The notes: generated by a model from the sequence alone, not told the origin. A stretch of 14,537 nt of DNA from Promethearchaeota archaeon (GCA_019058515.1 JAHPYY010000062.1:1-14537); one strand, 5' to 3'. Shown: positions 1-7,165, counted from the first letter of the stretch. Program-made: numbers and translations.

Positions 1-252
1 ACCTATCCCTTCAATGATTTTTGGAGATTTAGTTTTTTTAATGTACGACATTACACCACTATAACCCTTCTTTTCCGCGTAGACCCAATGATCCTCATAA
101 GATTTTATATCAATTAAAGCAGGAGTAGCCTTAGTAGGTGATTTCGTTTCTTGAATACATATTACATCTGCTTGGCTTTTGTGTATAAATTCAACTAAAC
201 CCTTCTTTTCGCAAGCGTTTATTCCATTTACATTCCAAGATATGATTCTCAT
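1..252 (-). CDS. xth: Exodeoxyribonuclease III / AP endonuclease (N-terminal part only)
   Basis: Only the first 84 codons are present; the gene leaves the window at the left edge. Translation from the ATG at 252-250 gives MRIISWNVNGINACEKKG at the N-terminus. It contains WNVNG (residues 6-10), then ADVICIQETK (28-37), whose Glu35 matches the catalytic metal-binding Glu of the exonuclease III/APE1 family, and GYSGV (63-67), another conserved block. The family removes abasic sites and 3' blocks in base excision repair, acting in the cytoplasm with Mg2+. It starts 12 bases after the stop of the dehydratase-like gene on the same strand, so it may be co-transcribed, although a repair function has no obvious link to that gene. 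The AT-rich stretch just upstream could also give it its own short-leader transcript. The family call is firm; the subgroup cannot be decided without the C-terminus. Confidence 0.9.
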   Translation of the reverse strand, partial: MRIISWNVNGINACEKKGLVEFIHKSQADVICIQETKSPTKATPALIDIKSYEDHWVYAEKKGYSGVMSYIKKTKSPKIIEGIG

Positions 253-264
253 AATAATATTTAC

Positions 265-1509
265 TTATAAGAGCGTTTGAGTAAACATATTTATTTTTTC
301 TTTAAAGGTGTTTAACGAGGTCATTCGAGCGTCTCCAACGTCAAAATCTATAGTTAACATCGGAATTCCCACCTTTTCTGAAAGAGCTTCCTTTAATAAT
401 TGAGGCACTGAACCAAATTGTTTACAGGCTATGCTTTGCGTGTAAATGAAGCAATCAGCGTTAAAATCAATTGCCATGTTAACGCAATCTTCAATAAACG
501 AGTAATAAAATTGAGTAGACTGTTTAACCATCGGCCAATTCATTCCTTTCTTAGCCATTCCAAGAAATAATTCGTTTAAATCTGAATTTGTATTAATAGG
601 TTCAGAGAAATTATAGTTAAATATATCAAATAATATGCTCATACCTAATTCGCGATCTAAATACTCGCATAGAGAGATGTCAAAAAATGTTAACATATAG
701 GGCCATATCGACCGAATTTTCTCTTCTCCTCCGTAATGCTCTTCTTTATTGTACCTTTTCTTCGCAATATCAAACATTTCTTTGTAAAACTCGTAATTTG
801 CCTTAGTTCCTGCGATAAATATACTTGTTGCAGCAGATACAGGATTAAACATATTTTCGATAGGGCTTGGAATGGCTTTGATTAAATCGAATATATCGAG
901 CTTTAATTTTAATACTTCGTTTTCAATGTCAATTGCTCGTTTCATCCTATTAAAATCAGGTTTTTGATTTATTACTTTCCCAAGGTTCTCTAGACTGATC
1001 TTGATTTGGTTTGCGTAATAACGATAACTTTCTTCGTTATGAATGAAAGGCAGATCTGCAATAATCAAGGGAAATTTCTTTTTATATTTAAAAAAAGGGT
1101 AAGACGCACAGGTACTATCACAAGGCGCGGTTGGGGTTATAATCGCATCAAATTCTATTAAATTGTCTAAGGACATCGCCAGAAAGGTTTTTTGAGCTGA
1201 ACATGTGTGAAAAGGATGACCCCAATTACTTATAGTGTCGTAATACTCCTCAACTCCGTTTAATAATAAAGTGGATAAGAAAAATGGAACGCCTTCTATA
1301 CATATTGGGACGCAATCGAAGCATTTCAAATAATCTGCTTGAAATGCAAAATGATACCCAACGATTGGTAACCCTTCTTTAGCTTTTACTATTGCATCTT
1401 GTAGTTCATCTATTATTTTAGTTGCTCCTATCCTTAAAGAAGGTAAGCAATCCTCTGGTAAGATTACTTCTATTAGCTCAAGAGTAATATTTAGAGCCTC
1501 TAACAGCAT
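265..1509 (-). CDS. 2-hydroxyacyl-CoA dehydratase / benzoyl-CoA reductase-type subunit (HgdB family), first of pair
   Basis: A 414-residue protein resembling one subunit of the HgdB/HgdA, FldB/C, BcrB/C superfamily, which carries [4Fe-4S] clusters and performs radical dehydration or ring reduction of acyl-CoAs after ATP-driven electron injection. Visible features: VGYHFAFQADYL (49-60) followed by C63-x2-C66-x3-C70, GHPFHTC with C103, APCDSTC (C130, C134) before the ADLPF segment, and a C-terminal block with C362 and FDVGDARMTSLNTFKEKI, matching the family ending in which a D-x-R-x(n)-R/K-I-x-x-F segment closes the second Rossmann-like domain. It is more divergent than its neighbour and has unusually many cysteines in its first third. 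The gene begins with ATG, has a TATA-like ATAAAAT about 30 bases upstream (1538-1544), and follows the second subunit by 70 bases. The substrate cannot be inferred. Confidence 0.72.
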   Translation of the reverse strand: MLLEALNITLELIEVILPEDCLPSLRIGATKIIDELQDAIVKAKEGLPIVGYHFAFQADYLKCFDCVPICIEGVPFFLSTLLLNGVEEYYDTISNWGHPFHTCSAQKTFLAMSLDNLIEFDAIITPTAPCDSTCASYPFFKYKKKFPLIIADLPFIHNEESYRYYANQIKISLENLGKVINQKPDFNRMKRAIDIENEVLKLKLDIFDLIKAIPSPIENMFNPVSAATSIFIAGTKANYEFYKEMFDIAKKRYNKEEHYGGEEKIRSIWPYMLTFFDISLCEYLDRELGMSILFDIFNYNFSEPINTNSDLNELFLGMAKKGMNWPMVKQSTQFYYSFIEDCVNMAIDFNADCFIYTQSIACKQFGSVPQLLKEALSEKVGIPMLTIDFDVGDARMTSLNTFKEKINMFTQTLL

Positions 1510-1537
1510 CTCATACGGTATAATTTTTTTGCTCGCT

Positions 1538-1544
1538 ATTTTAT
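1538..1544 (-). promoter_or_regulatory. Possible TATA box of the first dehydratase subunit
   Basis: Minus-strand ATAAAAT lies about 30 bases before the ATG at 1509, in the 70-base gap between the two dehydratase genes. The spacing suits an archaeal promoter with a very short leader. It would allow expression independent of the upstream subunit. Such AT-rich motifs are common in this genome, so support is weak. Confidence 0.3.
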
Positions 1545-1579
1545 GGCACCTATTCTTCTTTCATCTCTAATTTTAACTT

Positions 1580-2701
1580 TTAATCTAACATCTCAATAAA
1601 CGCTTCAATCCTCGTTTTTAACCTATTAAGATCTTTCTGGTAATGTTCTCTTTCTAACTTTAATATTGGAACACCTATTTCTTTTAACTCGTGGGAAAAG
1701 AGCATATTGTCGCAACCGTGAAGATCACAATTTGTTAAATGCTGCAAAATCACACCGTCAATTTTTGCTGATTTAATTTCTGATTTTAGATGGCTCAAGC
1801 GAGTATGATGGTCGTCCATCATACGAGGACAAGATAGCTTAAAGTAAATTCTTCTCGCAATGTTTTCAAGTGGATTCCCGTTCTTAAGAATGACATCTTC
1901 AAGAGAATTACGAATTCCAAAGCATAATAAGTCTGAAACGACTATTGCTCCCGAATTTTCAATAAGTTCAAATAAAATAGTATCATCAATTTCACTTCCA
2001 ACTATCATAATCCTTTTGAAGTCTGATTTAAGCCCTTCTTTTGCTTTTATTGAGTTCAATATTTTGTTTAGCTCGATATTAGCGTATTCTTTTGGAACCG
2101 AGGTGTTTGCCAACGCTAATTGAATAAATTCAGATCCTGTAACTTTTGGTAATTCTAAAGTCCTTAAATTGTAGAGATCTCGAAACAATCTTCTATTTTC
2201 ATTGAATACTTCTATTGAATATATAAGTTGGTCGTCCTCAATTGATTTATGAATTAATCGCTTTTCTATTTCCATTTTAAATAATTGAATTTGGTTATTA
2301 AACCATTCAAAACCTTCCTGTGAAGATATGTGGGGAATTGTATAATAGAATGCTTGTTTTGAGCTCGAATTTTCTTTAGAAAATATCTTTTCTGTGAATA
2401 GTTCAAGCATTCTTCTCGAGTGATCGCAACTGTTGCATAACACAATACAATTCAAATAATTATAAGCACCCTTTAAAGCAAGGGATAAAGTTGCTCGCAC
2501 AAAAGAGCAGGTGAATCTTACCATGTATAAATTGGCTAAATCAGACTCCTCACTACCTGTAACTCTAATTCTAATTGGTAGTATCGATCCTGCGTGAAGT
2601 AGTTCTTCTGGTATATATGTACAATAATATCCAAGGATTTTTTTGCCTGCAGAAACCCAATCATGTATATGGTGATTAGTAATATCTTTTGCTATTCCCA
2701 A
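1580..2701 (-). CDS. 2-hydroxyacyl-CoA dehydratase / benzoyl-CoA reductase-type subunit (HgdB/BcrC family), second of pair
   Basis: This 373-residue protein follows the family consensus closely. It has GYYCTYIPEELLHAGSILPIR (from residue 24; C27 is the expected first cluster ligand), FTCSFVR (C65), IVLCNSCDHSRR (89-97), IMIVGSEIDD and a GAIVVSDLLCFGIR block (251-264), a CPRMMDDHHTR segment (C291), a CD-x-HGCDN motif (C325, C330) and the C-terminal TRIEAFIEML ending. The family forms [4Fe-4S] heterodimers that dehydrate 2-hydroxyacyl-CoAs or reduce aromatic CoA esters. With the downstream gene it supplies the expected two subunits. No HgdC/BcrA-type activator ATPase is visible in the window. 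The only usable in-frame start near the 5' end is TTG at 2701; a TATA-like box centred about 22 bases upstream makes a leaderless transcript plausible. The family is clear; the substrate is unknown. Confidence 0.88.
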   Translation of the reverse strand: MGIAKDITNHHIHDWVSAGKKILGYYCTYIPEELLHAGSILPIRIRVTGSEESDLANLYMVRFTCSFVRATLSLALKGAYNYLNCIVLCNSCDHSRRMLELFTEKIFSKENSSSKQAFYYTIPHISSQEGFEWFNNQIQLFKMEIEKRLIHKSIEDDQLIYSIEVFNENRRLFRDLYNLRTLELPKVTGSEFIQLALANTSVPKEYANIELNKILNSIKAKEGLKSDFKRIMIVGSEIDDTILFELIENSGAIVVSDLLCFGIRNSLEDVILKNGNPLENIARRIYFKLSCPRMMDDHHTRLSHLKSEIKSAKIDGVILQHLTNCDLHGCDNMLFSHELKEIGVPILKLEREHYQKDLNRLKTRIEAFIEMLD

Positions 2702-2716
2702 AAAAGGATTATTTTT

Positions 2717-2728
2717 TAAATATAAATA
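2717..2728 (-). promoter_or_regulatory. TATA-like box for the dehydratase pair
   Basis: On the minus strand TTTATATTTAAA is centred about 22 bases upstream of the TTG start at 2701. This position fits an archaeal promoter giving a leaderless or nearly leaderless mRNA, which agrees with the lack of a Shine-Dalgarno motif before the TTG. Confidence 0.4.
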
Positions 2729-2740
2729 AGAGACGATAAT

Positions 2741-3202
2741 TCACCTAAGCGTGTTATATATATCGTTATTACCAATCATTAAACATCTTGCAAGAGATAA
2801 AGCAGCCATAATTGAACCTTTAATTTGAATTTTCTTCAATATTAATAATCTTAAAATTTTGGTTAACCCAATTACATTATACTTTGAACGGATTATTCCC
2901 CCCAAAACTTTCAATACATCCTTTTTCACAACGTTAAGAATAACGATTGCTGCTGGATCCCTTGCCTTTTCAATTTTGCTAGAAAATTTCGATTTCTGAG
3001 AAGACAATGTAAAAGTAATAGACCCATGATATGACTTAAGCATTAATTCTACCTCCTTATTATCGTATCTTCTTACTTTTGTAAAACTAGCCTCGTTTCC
3101 ATACAAATCAACTAAAATTAATGCCAATCTAGCAATATTCAGCAATCTAACCGTCTGTATCTTGGGATTTAAAGTCGTTTCAGATTTGTTTGTTGTTAAC
3201 AC
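2741..3202 (-). CDS. Probable SCP2-fold (sterol-carrier-protein-2-like) protein
   Basis: A 153-residue soluble protein. After an N-terminal helix (about 14-35), the order of elements resembles SCP2-like domains: a strand pair reading GSITFTLSSQKSKFSSKIEK (60-79), a DPAAIVIL segment (82-89) like the 'dPda.i.l' core, a helix VKKDVLKVLGGI, and a late KKIQIKGSIMAALSLARCLM (123-142), very like the kxKGsxxxalxlxxll signature near the SCP2 C-terminus. SCP2 domains bind lipids or acyl-CoAs. It lies directly upstream (39 bases) of the acyl-CoA dehydratase-type genes on the same strand, so a role with hydrophobic acyl substrates is possible but unproven. The start is GTG at 3202, preceded by a TATA-like AATTTATAT. 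No catalytic residues are evident; the assignment rests on pattern only. Confidence 0.5.
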   Translation of the reverse strand: MLTTNKSETTLNPKIQTVRLLNIARLALILVDLYGNEASFTKVRRYDNKEVELMLKSYHGSITFTLSSQKSKFSSKIEKARDPAAIVILNVVKKDVLKVLGGIIRSKYNVIGLTKILRLLILKKIQIKGSIMAALSLARCLMIGNNDIYNTLR

Positions 3203-3235
3203 TTCCTTTATTTAGGTTCACCATATAAATTAGTT

Positions 3236-4198
3236 TTATATAACCAGATTTAATGGAAGATATATTAGAATCGAAAGCAAAAATGCCATTGGAAAGGTCA
3301 AAAACCATATTAAAACGATTTTCCACATGCCTTTTTTAATTGGAGCATACCTTGCTTTAGATAAGCCTACCAACGAAGCGACTAACATGTGAGAACCAGA
3401 AAGAGGTATTCCAAGTATAGTACCTACAAAAAGAATGATTGCTGTCGGAATTTCGCTAGAAAAAGCGCTACTTGGGTTTAATTCGGTGATATTTCCTACA
3501 CTCTTGATGACACCCCTACCTAAAACAACGATTCCAACAGCAAGAGTTATACCAGTAACAAGAAGTACTAAATTTACATCCATTCCAATGCCTACTAATA
3601 TTCCAACTGAATTCGAGCTATCGTTTCCCGCTCTTGAGAACGCAGTCCAGCAAATTACAATTAGAAGGATGTAAGAAAAGTATTTTTCACTTCGCTCGAA
3701 GTCCTGAAATCCCGATAATTTAGAGATAATTGTTTTTTGAATTACTTTATAAGCAAAATATGTAACTATATATCCTATAACTGGTGATAATATCCACCAA
3801 ATACTCATTTCTAATATCGTGAGCCAATTTACACCAGTAAAACCCCCTAAGTAAACCCCTACTCCCATGATAGCGCCTATTGTGGCATGGGTTGTCGAAA
3901 TGGGCAATTTGAATAGAGAAGATACTATTAACCAAATAGCGGTGGAGATTAAGATAGTAATTACAACTACGTTGGAAATCTCGATAGAAAGTAAGTTATT
4001 ACCCACCGTTTCTGAAACGGCACGTCCAAGAATAAACGCTCCAAAAATAGCAAAAATCGTTGCTAAAATCAGAATTTCTTTAACATTAAGGATCTTTGAA
4101 CCGTGTATAGTTGCAAAAGTTTCATCGTTTGCTCCTATAGCAAAAGAAATCAAAATTGAGATCAATAAAAATACTACTATCACGGTTTGTACAATCAT
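3236..4198 (-). CDS. pit: PiT-family inorganic phosphate permease
   Basis: A 320-residue integral membrane protein with about ten hydrophobic segments. It has both halves of the PiT signature. The N-terminal repeat has IGANDETFATIHGSK (21-35; the GAND motif) and LPISTTHATIGAIMGVGV (98-115). The C-terminal repeat has FSRAGNDSSNSVGILVGIG (187-205) and GIPLSGSHMLVASLVG (263-278). PiT proteins co-transport phosphate, often as a metal-phosphate complex, with H+ or Na+. The length is typical of the short archaeal members, which lack the long central loop of bacterial PitA. The E after GAND and the SGSH in place of STTH in the second repeat look like subfamily variation. It lies 15 bases downstream of the DUF47 gene and is surely co-transcribed with it. 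Confidence 0.93.
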   Translation of the reverse strand: MIVQTVIVVFLLISILISFAIGANDETFATIHGSKILNVKEILILATIFAIFGAFILGRAVSETVGNNLLSIEISNVVVITILISTAIWLIVSSLFKLPISTTHATIGAIMGVGVYLGGFTGVNWLTILEMSIWWILSPVIGYIVTYFAYKVIQKTIISKLSGFQDFERSEKYFSYILLIVICWTAFSRAGNDSSNSVGILVGIGMDVNLVLLVTGITLAVGIVVLGRGVIKSVGNITELNPSSAFSSEIPTAIILFVGTILGIPLSGSHMLVASLVGLSKARYAPIKKGMWKIVLIWFLTFPMAFLLSILIYLPLNLVI

Positions 4199-4213
4199 AT
4201 ACTAAACCCTTCT

Positions 4214-4855
4214 CTATCTTGTAGGATATTTGATAATTAAGCCCCTTAAATAATCTGAAACCTCTTCGGCTGTCGTTATGAGTTTATACATGTACAAAAT
4301 TAATCTTATGAGACTATAAACCCTTACAGCAGAATCTTCTTTCTCATATAAAGAACCTATGATTTTAAAATTCAATTCTCTTGCTGTTCTTCTAATCTCC
4401 TCAGCTTCGAAAGTTCTTTTATAAGCGGCTGTGAAATCAATTTCGATTTTATTAACACAATCAATTAAAATAGTAACTATTTCTAAACCCGATTTAGAGA
4501 ATTTTTTAAAATCATCAGTTAAATCTATATACAATTCAAAAGGTAATATTTTCATGAACCTTGCTATGGTTTCAGTGAGATCGTTAATTTTATCGACATT
4601 TAATATAATATTGTAGCGGTCTTCTACTAAAAATGGTAATGCGCGTTTTTCTTTGAATAAGGTTTCAATATATCTCTCTTTAAGCCTATCACATTTATGT
4701 TCGCTTAATATTACTTCTTCCAATTTATCCTTATTTAGTTTTTTATCTGCGTATTCCGATAAAAGACCGAATAAGGTAATAGAACCATTCAAAGTCTCGT
4801 TCAAAAATTCCTGATTGATTGGTTTTAGATTTGATTTTGATTTTATGAGTTTCAT
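4214..4855 (-). CDS. DUF47/PhoU-like phosphate transport accessory protein
   Basis: A 213-residue, all-helical, charged protein of the DUF47 (TIGR00153, PhoU-like) family. It shows the usual helical-bundle pattern: an N-terminal FLNETLNGSITLFGLLSEYAD helix, a VILSEHKCDRLKERYIETLF segment (48-67; the E-x2-CD region typical of PhoU-like metal-binding helices), LPFLVEDRYNIILNVDKINDLTETIARFM (74-102; a strong family match) and long C-terminal helices. Family members accompany PiT permeases and are thought to regulate them or couple them to phosphate status. Here the gene directly precedes the PiT gene with a 15-base gap, the standard arrangement. The ATG at 4855 follows an A-rich leader (4856-4900). 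Confidence 0.88.
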   Translation of the reverse strand: MKLIKSKSNLKPINQEFLNETLNGSITLFGLLSEYADKKLNKDKLEEVILSEHKCDRLKERYIETLFKEKRALPFLVEDRYNIILNVDKINDLTETIARFMKILPFELYIDLTDDFKKFSKSGLEIVTILIDCVNKIEIDFTAAYKRTFEAEEIRRTARELNFKIIGSLYEKEDSAVRVYSLIRLILYMYKLITTAEEVSDYLRGLIIKYPTR

Positions 4856-4941
4856 GTTTTTTAAACTTCTTTTTTTTTACATTTTCTTAAAAATTCTCGA
4901 ATAAATATCTATTAATTACTATAATTAATAAATTTTAATAC

Positions 4942-4957
4942 AAAAAAAGGGAAAAAA
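4942..4957 (-). terminator. Possible U-rich terminator after the zinc-ribbon membrane gene
   Basis: Read on the minus strand, two T-tracts (6 and 7 T) separated by CCC lie about 120 bases beyond the stop of the gene ending at 5080. Archaeal intrinsic termination needs mainly U-tracts, so this is a fair candidate. The rest of the 224-base gap (4856-5079) holds an AT-rich promoter region for the DUF47-pit pair and a lysine-codon-rich stretch described in the findings. Confidence 0.3.
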
Positions 4958-5079
4958 TAAAATATTTTCAAAAAAGAGGTTAATCCATTAAATTTACGTT
5001 TTGTCTTCTTCTCTAGAGTTTTTATCTTTCTTTTTGCTTTTTTTATCCTTTTTCTTTAACTCTTTTTTTTTTCAGGCTA

Positions 5080-5706
5080 TTATTTCGCTTTATCATCCTT
5101 TATATGAGGTTTTTCGTCTGTAGATTCCTGCTGAGTTTTCTCCTCTTCTACAGCTCTCTTGGCTTTTTTTACCTTTCTGTTAACTCTTGCTCTTAAAATC
5201 AAACCTACTGTGCTAGGGATAATAATACCAACTATTACCGTAAGAACTATGTTTATAAGGTTTAATGTAATAAGTCCGTATAAAAACAACCAGAGAAGAA
5301 TGGTTGCTCCAACAATTAAACCTGATCGAATTATTTTACTTAGTGGAACGATGCTTTTCCAATCTACATCGATAAACTGGACTTGAGCTAAAATAGCTGC
5401 CAGAATTTTAAGATCTTTTTTTGGGATATTTAATTTGCTTAATTTTAGTTTCTTCTTTGCCTTCTTTAGTTTCATTTTCTTGAGTACAATCAGTTTCGCC
5501 AAATCAATTAACACGGGATATCTCGTCTCAACCCATCGTTCTTTTCCTTCTTCTAGCGTTATTGCGCATTTTTTATTTTTACACTGGTTTTTCTTTTTAT
5601 TCCAGGGTGCTCCACAATTTGGACAAGTTTCCTGCTTCCATGAAACTCTTAAGAAATCTTTTAGAGTGGTTTCAATATTTTTCATATCTACAAGTTCGCT
5701 TTCCAT
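5080..5706 (-). CDS. Zinc-ribbon protein with two membrane segments
   Basis: A 208-residue protein of unknown function. It begins with a short acidic/helical lead, then C28-PN-C31 and, 12 residues on, C-KNKK-C (C44, C49), a C-x2-C ... C-x4-C treble-cleft-like zinc site. A basic segment KLIVLKKMKLKKAKKKLKLS (71-90) and a short helix follow. There are two strongly hydrophobic helices, SGLIVGATILLWLFLYGLI (128-146) and LINIVLTVIVGIIIPSTVGL (150-169). The C-terminal tail is basic, then acidic, and probably cytosolic. The tight hairpin implies that both the zinc module and the tail face the same side. It follows the secreted/membrane gene by 16 bases and has a GAGGT-type ribosome site before ATG 5706, so the two are very likely one operon and may form a membrane complex. 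Confidence 0.75.
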   Translation of the reverse strand: MESELVDMKNIETTLKDFLRVSWKQETCPNCGAPWNKKKNQCKNKKCAITLEEGKERWVETRYPVLIDLAKLIVLKKMKLKKAKKKLKLSKLNIPKKDLKILAAILAQVQFIDVDWKSIVPLSKIIRSGLIVGATILLWLFLYGLITLNLINIVLTVIVGIIIPSTVGLILRARVNRKVKKAKRAVEEEKTQQESTDEKPHIKDDKAK

Positions 5707-5722
5707 ATCTTACATTACCTCT

Positions 5723-6490
5723 TTATCCGATCATTTCGAGAAATTCTTTTAATTTATCCATACTAAATATCTTAGCTGTTAACGGAATCCCGGAGATTGA
5801 TAGTTTTATGGCTTCTTTGCCACCTTTTATTGCTTTCCACATCTGACTTAATTGAGTGAAATAACTACCACCTATAACAGAGCCGCCACCACCAACAGCT
5901 CCTACTGCTCCTACCGTACTGACAACTCCCACTACGGTAACAGCAACAGTTGCAACTCCTGTACCTGTTGCTACCACTTCAAGGGGATTGTCATAGGTAA
6001 CAAATATGTTAGCAATTACGGATAATTCTTTAACTAAGCCCGTTTCTTCTACTTGATAATTTACTGTAATTCTAAGTTCGTGTGTACCTCGGATTTGACT
6101 AATAATTGCTTGAAATTCTTCTGGGATGGCATATGTACCATTAATACCAACCCCTATAGGAAAAGGAATATAAAGATAAGAGAATTCCTCTATTCGAATT
6201 GGGTCATGAATGGGAAACCCCGCTTCCAAAATTGTTAATTCGATGAAATTTATTGTTAGTGGTTTTAAAATGGCGATCACCCCTTCAAACTCCAAAGTAT
6301 AATCAGGGGGTATTGGGATTGTTGAACCCGTCATCGCATCATCTACACTTACTCCATTCACTTCAAGATCTATTATCATGTCATCGTCTACAGGAAAACC
6401 TTTTGCTTGATTTGTACAAAGACTAAGTGAGATAATAATTATTAAAGAAGAAATCGATATTACTGCTATTTTGCTTTTAGATAATCTCAT
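5723..6490 (-). CDS. Membrane-anchored extracytoplasmic protein, function unknown
   Basis: A 255-residue protein with an N-terminal signal/anchor: basic MRLSKSK, then IAVISISSLIIIISLSLC (8-25). Residues 30-170 are rich in alternating hydrophobic residues, Pro and Gly (for example IPIPPDYTLEFEG and YLYIPFPIGVGINGTYAIP) and look like a beta-sandwich exposed outside. A Val/Ala/Gly-rich stretch VVATGTGVATVAVTVVGVV (172-190) continuing into GAVGAVGGGG is probably a membrane helix followed by a flexible glycine linker. A C-terminal amphipathic part ending MDKLKEFLEMIG is probably cytosolic. I recognise no family. The next gene, a zinc-ribbon double-pass protein, is 16 bases downstream and likely a partner. 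The ATG at 6490 has a perfect TATA palindrome 28 bases upstream, so transcription is probably leaderless. Confidence 0.75.
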   Translation of the reverse strand: MRLSKSKIAVISISSLIIIISLSLCTNQAKGFPVDDDMIIDLEVNGVSVDDAMTGSTIPIPPDYTLEFEGVIAILKPLTINFIELTILEAGFPIHDPIRIEEFSYLYIPFPIGVGINGTYAIPEEFQAIISQIRGTHELRITVNYQVEETGLVKELSVIANIFVTYDNPLEVVATGTGVATVAVTVVGVVSTVGAVGAVGGGGSVIGGSYFTQLSQMWKAIKGGKEAIKLSISGIPLTAKIFSMDKLKEFLEMIG

Positions 6491-6513
6491 ATTCTTTATT
6501 CTTTTTATTTAGA

Positions 6514-6523
6514 TTTATATAAA
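6514..6523 (-). promoter_or_regulatory. TATA box of the secreted/zinc-ribbon membrane operon
   Basis: The perfect palindrome TTTATATAAA is centred 28 bases upstream of the ATG at 6490. This is the expected distance for an archaeal TATA box feeding a transcript that begins at or next to the start codon. Confidence 0.5.
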
Positions 6524-6752
6524 AATATAATAGAAAGTGTTCGTATAAATAATTTTATTTAATTTAAATATGATAAAATGAATGAAAGTAGATAAATCTG
6601 CGAACGATTCCTATTAAAAAGAGCATTTCAAATTAGAAAAAAACTAGAAATCCTTATTTTCTTAATCGATAGATGAATATTTTTACACGGTTGATTTATT
6701 TGACCAACAATCTAAAAAGAATGATTCTTATATTAGGTGTTATATAAGGTAG

Positions 6753-6866
6753 TTAACATTTAAATTCAAAGTTTATGAAGTATTGGAACTTTTTGCATGT
6801 TAGACAGTAGTAAAATCCATGTTCCTTTTTGTTGAGAAGATTTTGACACGACTGACATACAATCAT
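6753..6866 (-). CDS. Small zinc-ribbon protein, 37 residues
   Basis: The ATG at 6866 opens a 37-codon frame ending with TAA at 6753. It begins MIVCQSCQNLLNKKEHGF and continues YYCLTCKKFQYF. This gives C4-x2-C7 and C21-x2-C24, each pair followed by residues normal for zinc knuckles, with aromatic Y/F flanking the second pair as in TFIIS/RPB9-type mini ribbons. The spacing of 13 between pairs and the HGFYYC lead-in look like a real single zinc ribbon, not a chance ORF. It diverges from the repeated promoter block at 6886, so its promoter would lie inside that block. It could be an independent small regulator, or the surviving ribbon of a larger gene: no start lies upstream before an in-frame stop. 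The gap to its left (6524-6752) holds nothing else I can support. Confidence 0.5.
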   Translation of the reverse strand: MIVCQSCQNLLNKKEHGFYYCLTCKKFQYFINFEFKC

Positions 6867-6885
6867 TATAAGGAAGAAAATGGCG

Positions 6886-7062
6886 ATACAATTTTATTGA
6901 TAATTGTTATATTATAAAAATCTAAAAGGAAGAATCAAACTTTTTTTAAAACTAAAAAAAAATAGTTTTTATTTCTTTGGTGATTTTTGCATTTCGTATT
7001 TACTAATTCATATTTGGTGGTCTTATTCAGCATAAATCCATTTGAAAGTGCTAAAAAAAAAA
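6886..7062 (+). repeat. Direct repeat copy 1: duplicated glutamate dehydrogenase promoter and 5' end
   Basis: This block matches 8894-9065 almost base for base, beginning ATACAATTTTATTGATAATT in both copies and ending in the A-run after the codons for INPFESAK. Outside an A/T-run segment near the middle I count seven substitutions, so the duplication is recent, or the block is constrained or converted. It carries the whole upstream region and the first codons of glutamate dehydrogenase 1. In this copy the TTG start equivalent has become TTC, so the downstream reading frame is not a working gene. Confidence 0.93.
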
Positions 7063-7115
7063 TTTTGAAGGGCAAAATTCGAATTAGTATTACAAGTAGT
7101 GTGCGTCACGCGTAA
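7026..7115 (+). pseudogene. Truncated 5' relic of a glutamate dehydrogenase gene
   Basis: Reading from 7026 gives FSINPFESAKKK, matching LNINPFESAKKK of the intact gene at 9031. The similarity then stops and the frame ends at TAA 7113-7115 after about 29 codons. The likely TTG start (9031 in the intact copy) is TTC here, and the upstream ATG (9019) is TTG (7014). No further dehydrogenase sequence follows, so this is a truncated copy generated with the flanking promoter repeat. Confidence 0.85.
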
Positions 7116-7118
7116 CGC
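7103..7118. repeat. GC-rich imperfect palindrome
   Basis: GCGTcACGCGTaACGC is symmetric except for one opposed pair. Four CpG steps in 16 bases stand out strongly in a surrounding region of roughly 30% GC. It overlaps the end of the relic reading frame. Confidence 0.5.
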
Positions 7119-7146
7119 TTAAAAAGAAAATTTTCGTAATAGTATA

Positions 7147-7165
7147 CTTCATTACACTTATGAAG
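7147..7165. repeat. Inverted repeat, 6-bp arms, 7-base loop
   Basis: CTTCAT and ATGAAG flank TTACACT. It overlaps the 8-base palindrome AGTATACT (7141-7148), and its sequence partly echoes the larger palindrome about 90 bases downstream. Confidence 0.4.

Noticed and set aside
1860..2123. The 87-codon plus-strand ORF inside the dehydratase gene.
   Set aside because: It is antisense to a clear conserved gene with full-length homology and has low-complexity composition. The same applies to the other antisense ORFs over pit, DUF47, the membrane genes and the dehydrogenases.
6673..6747. A 24-codon plus-strand ORF (MNIFTRLIYLTNNLKRM...).
   Set aside because: Too short, with no motif, ribosome site or other support.
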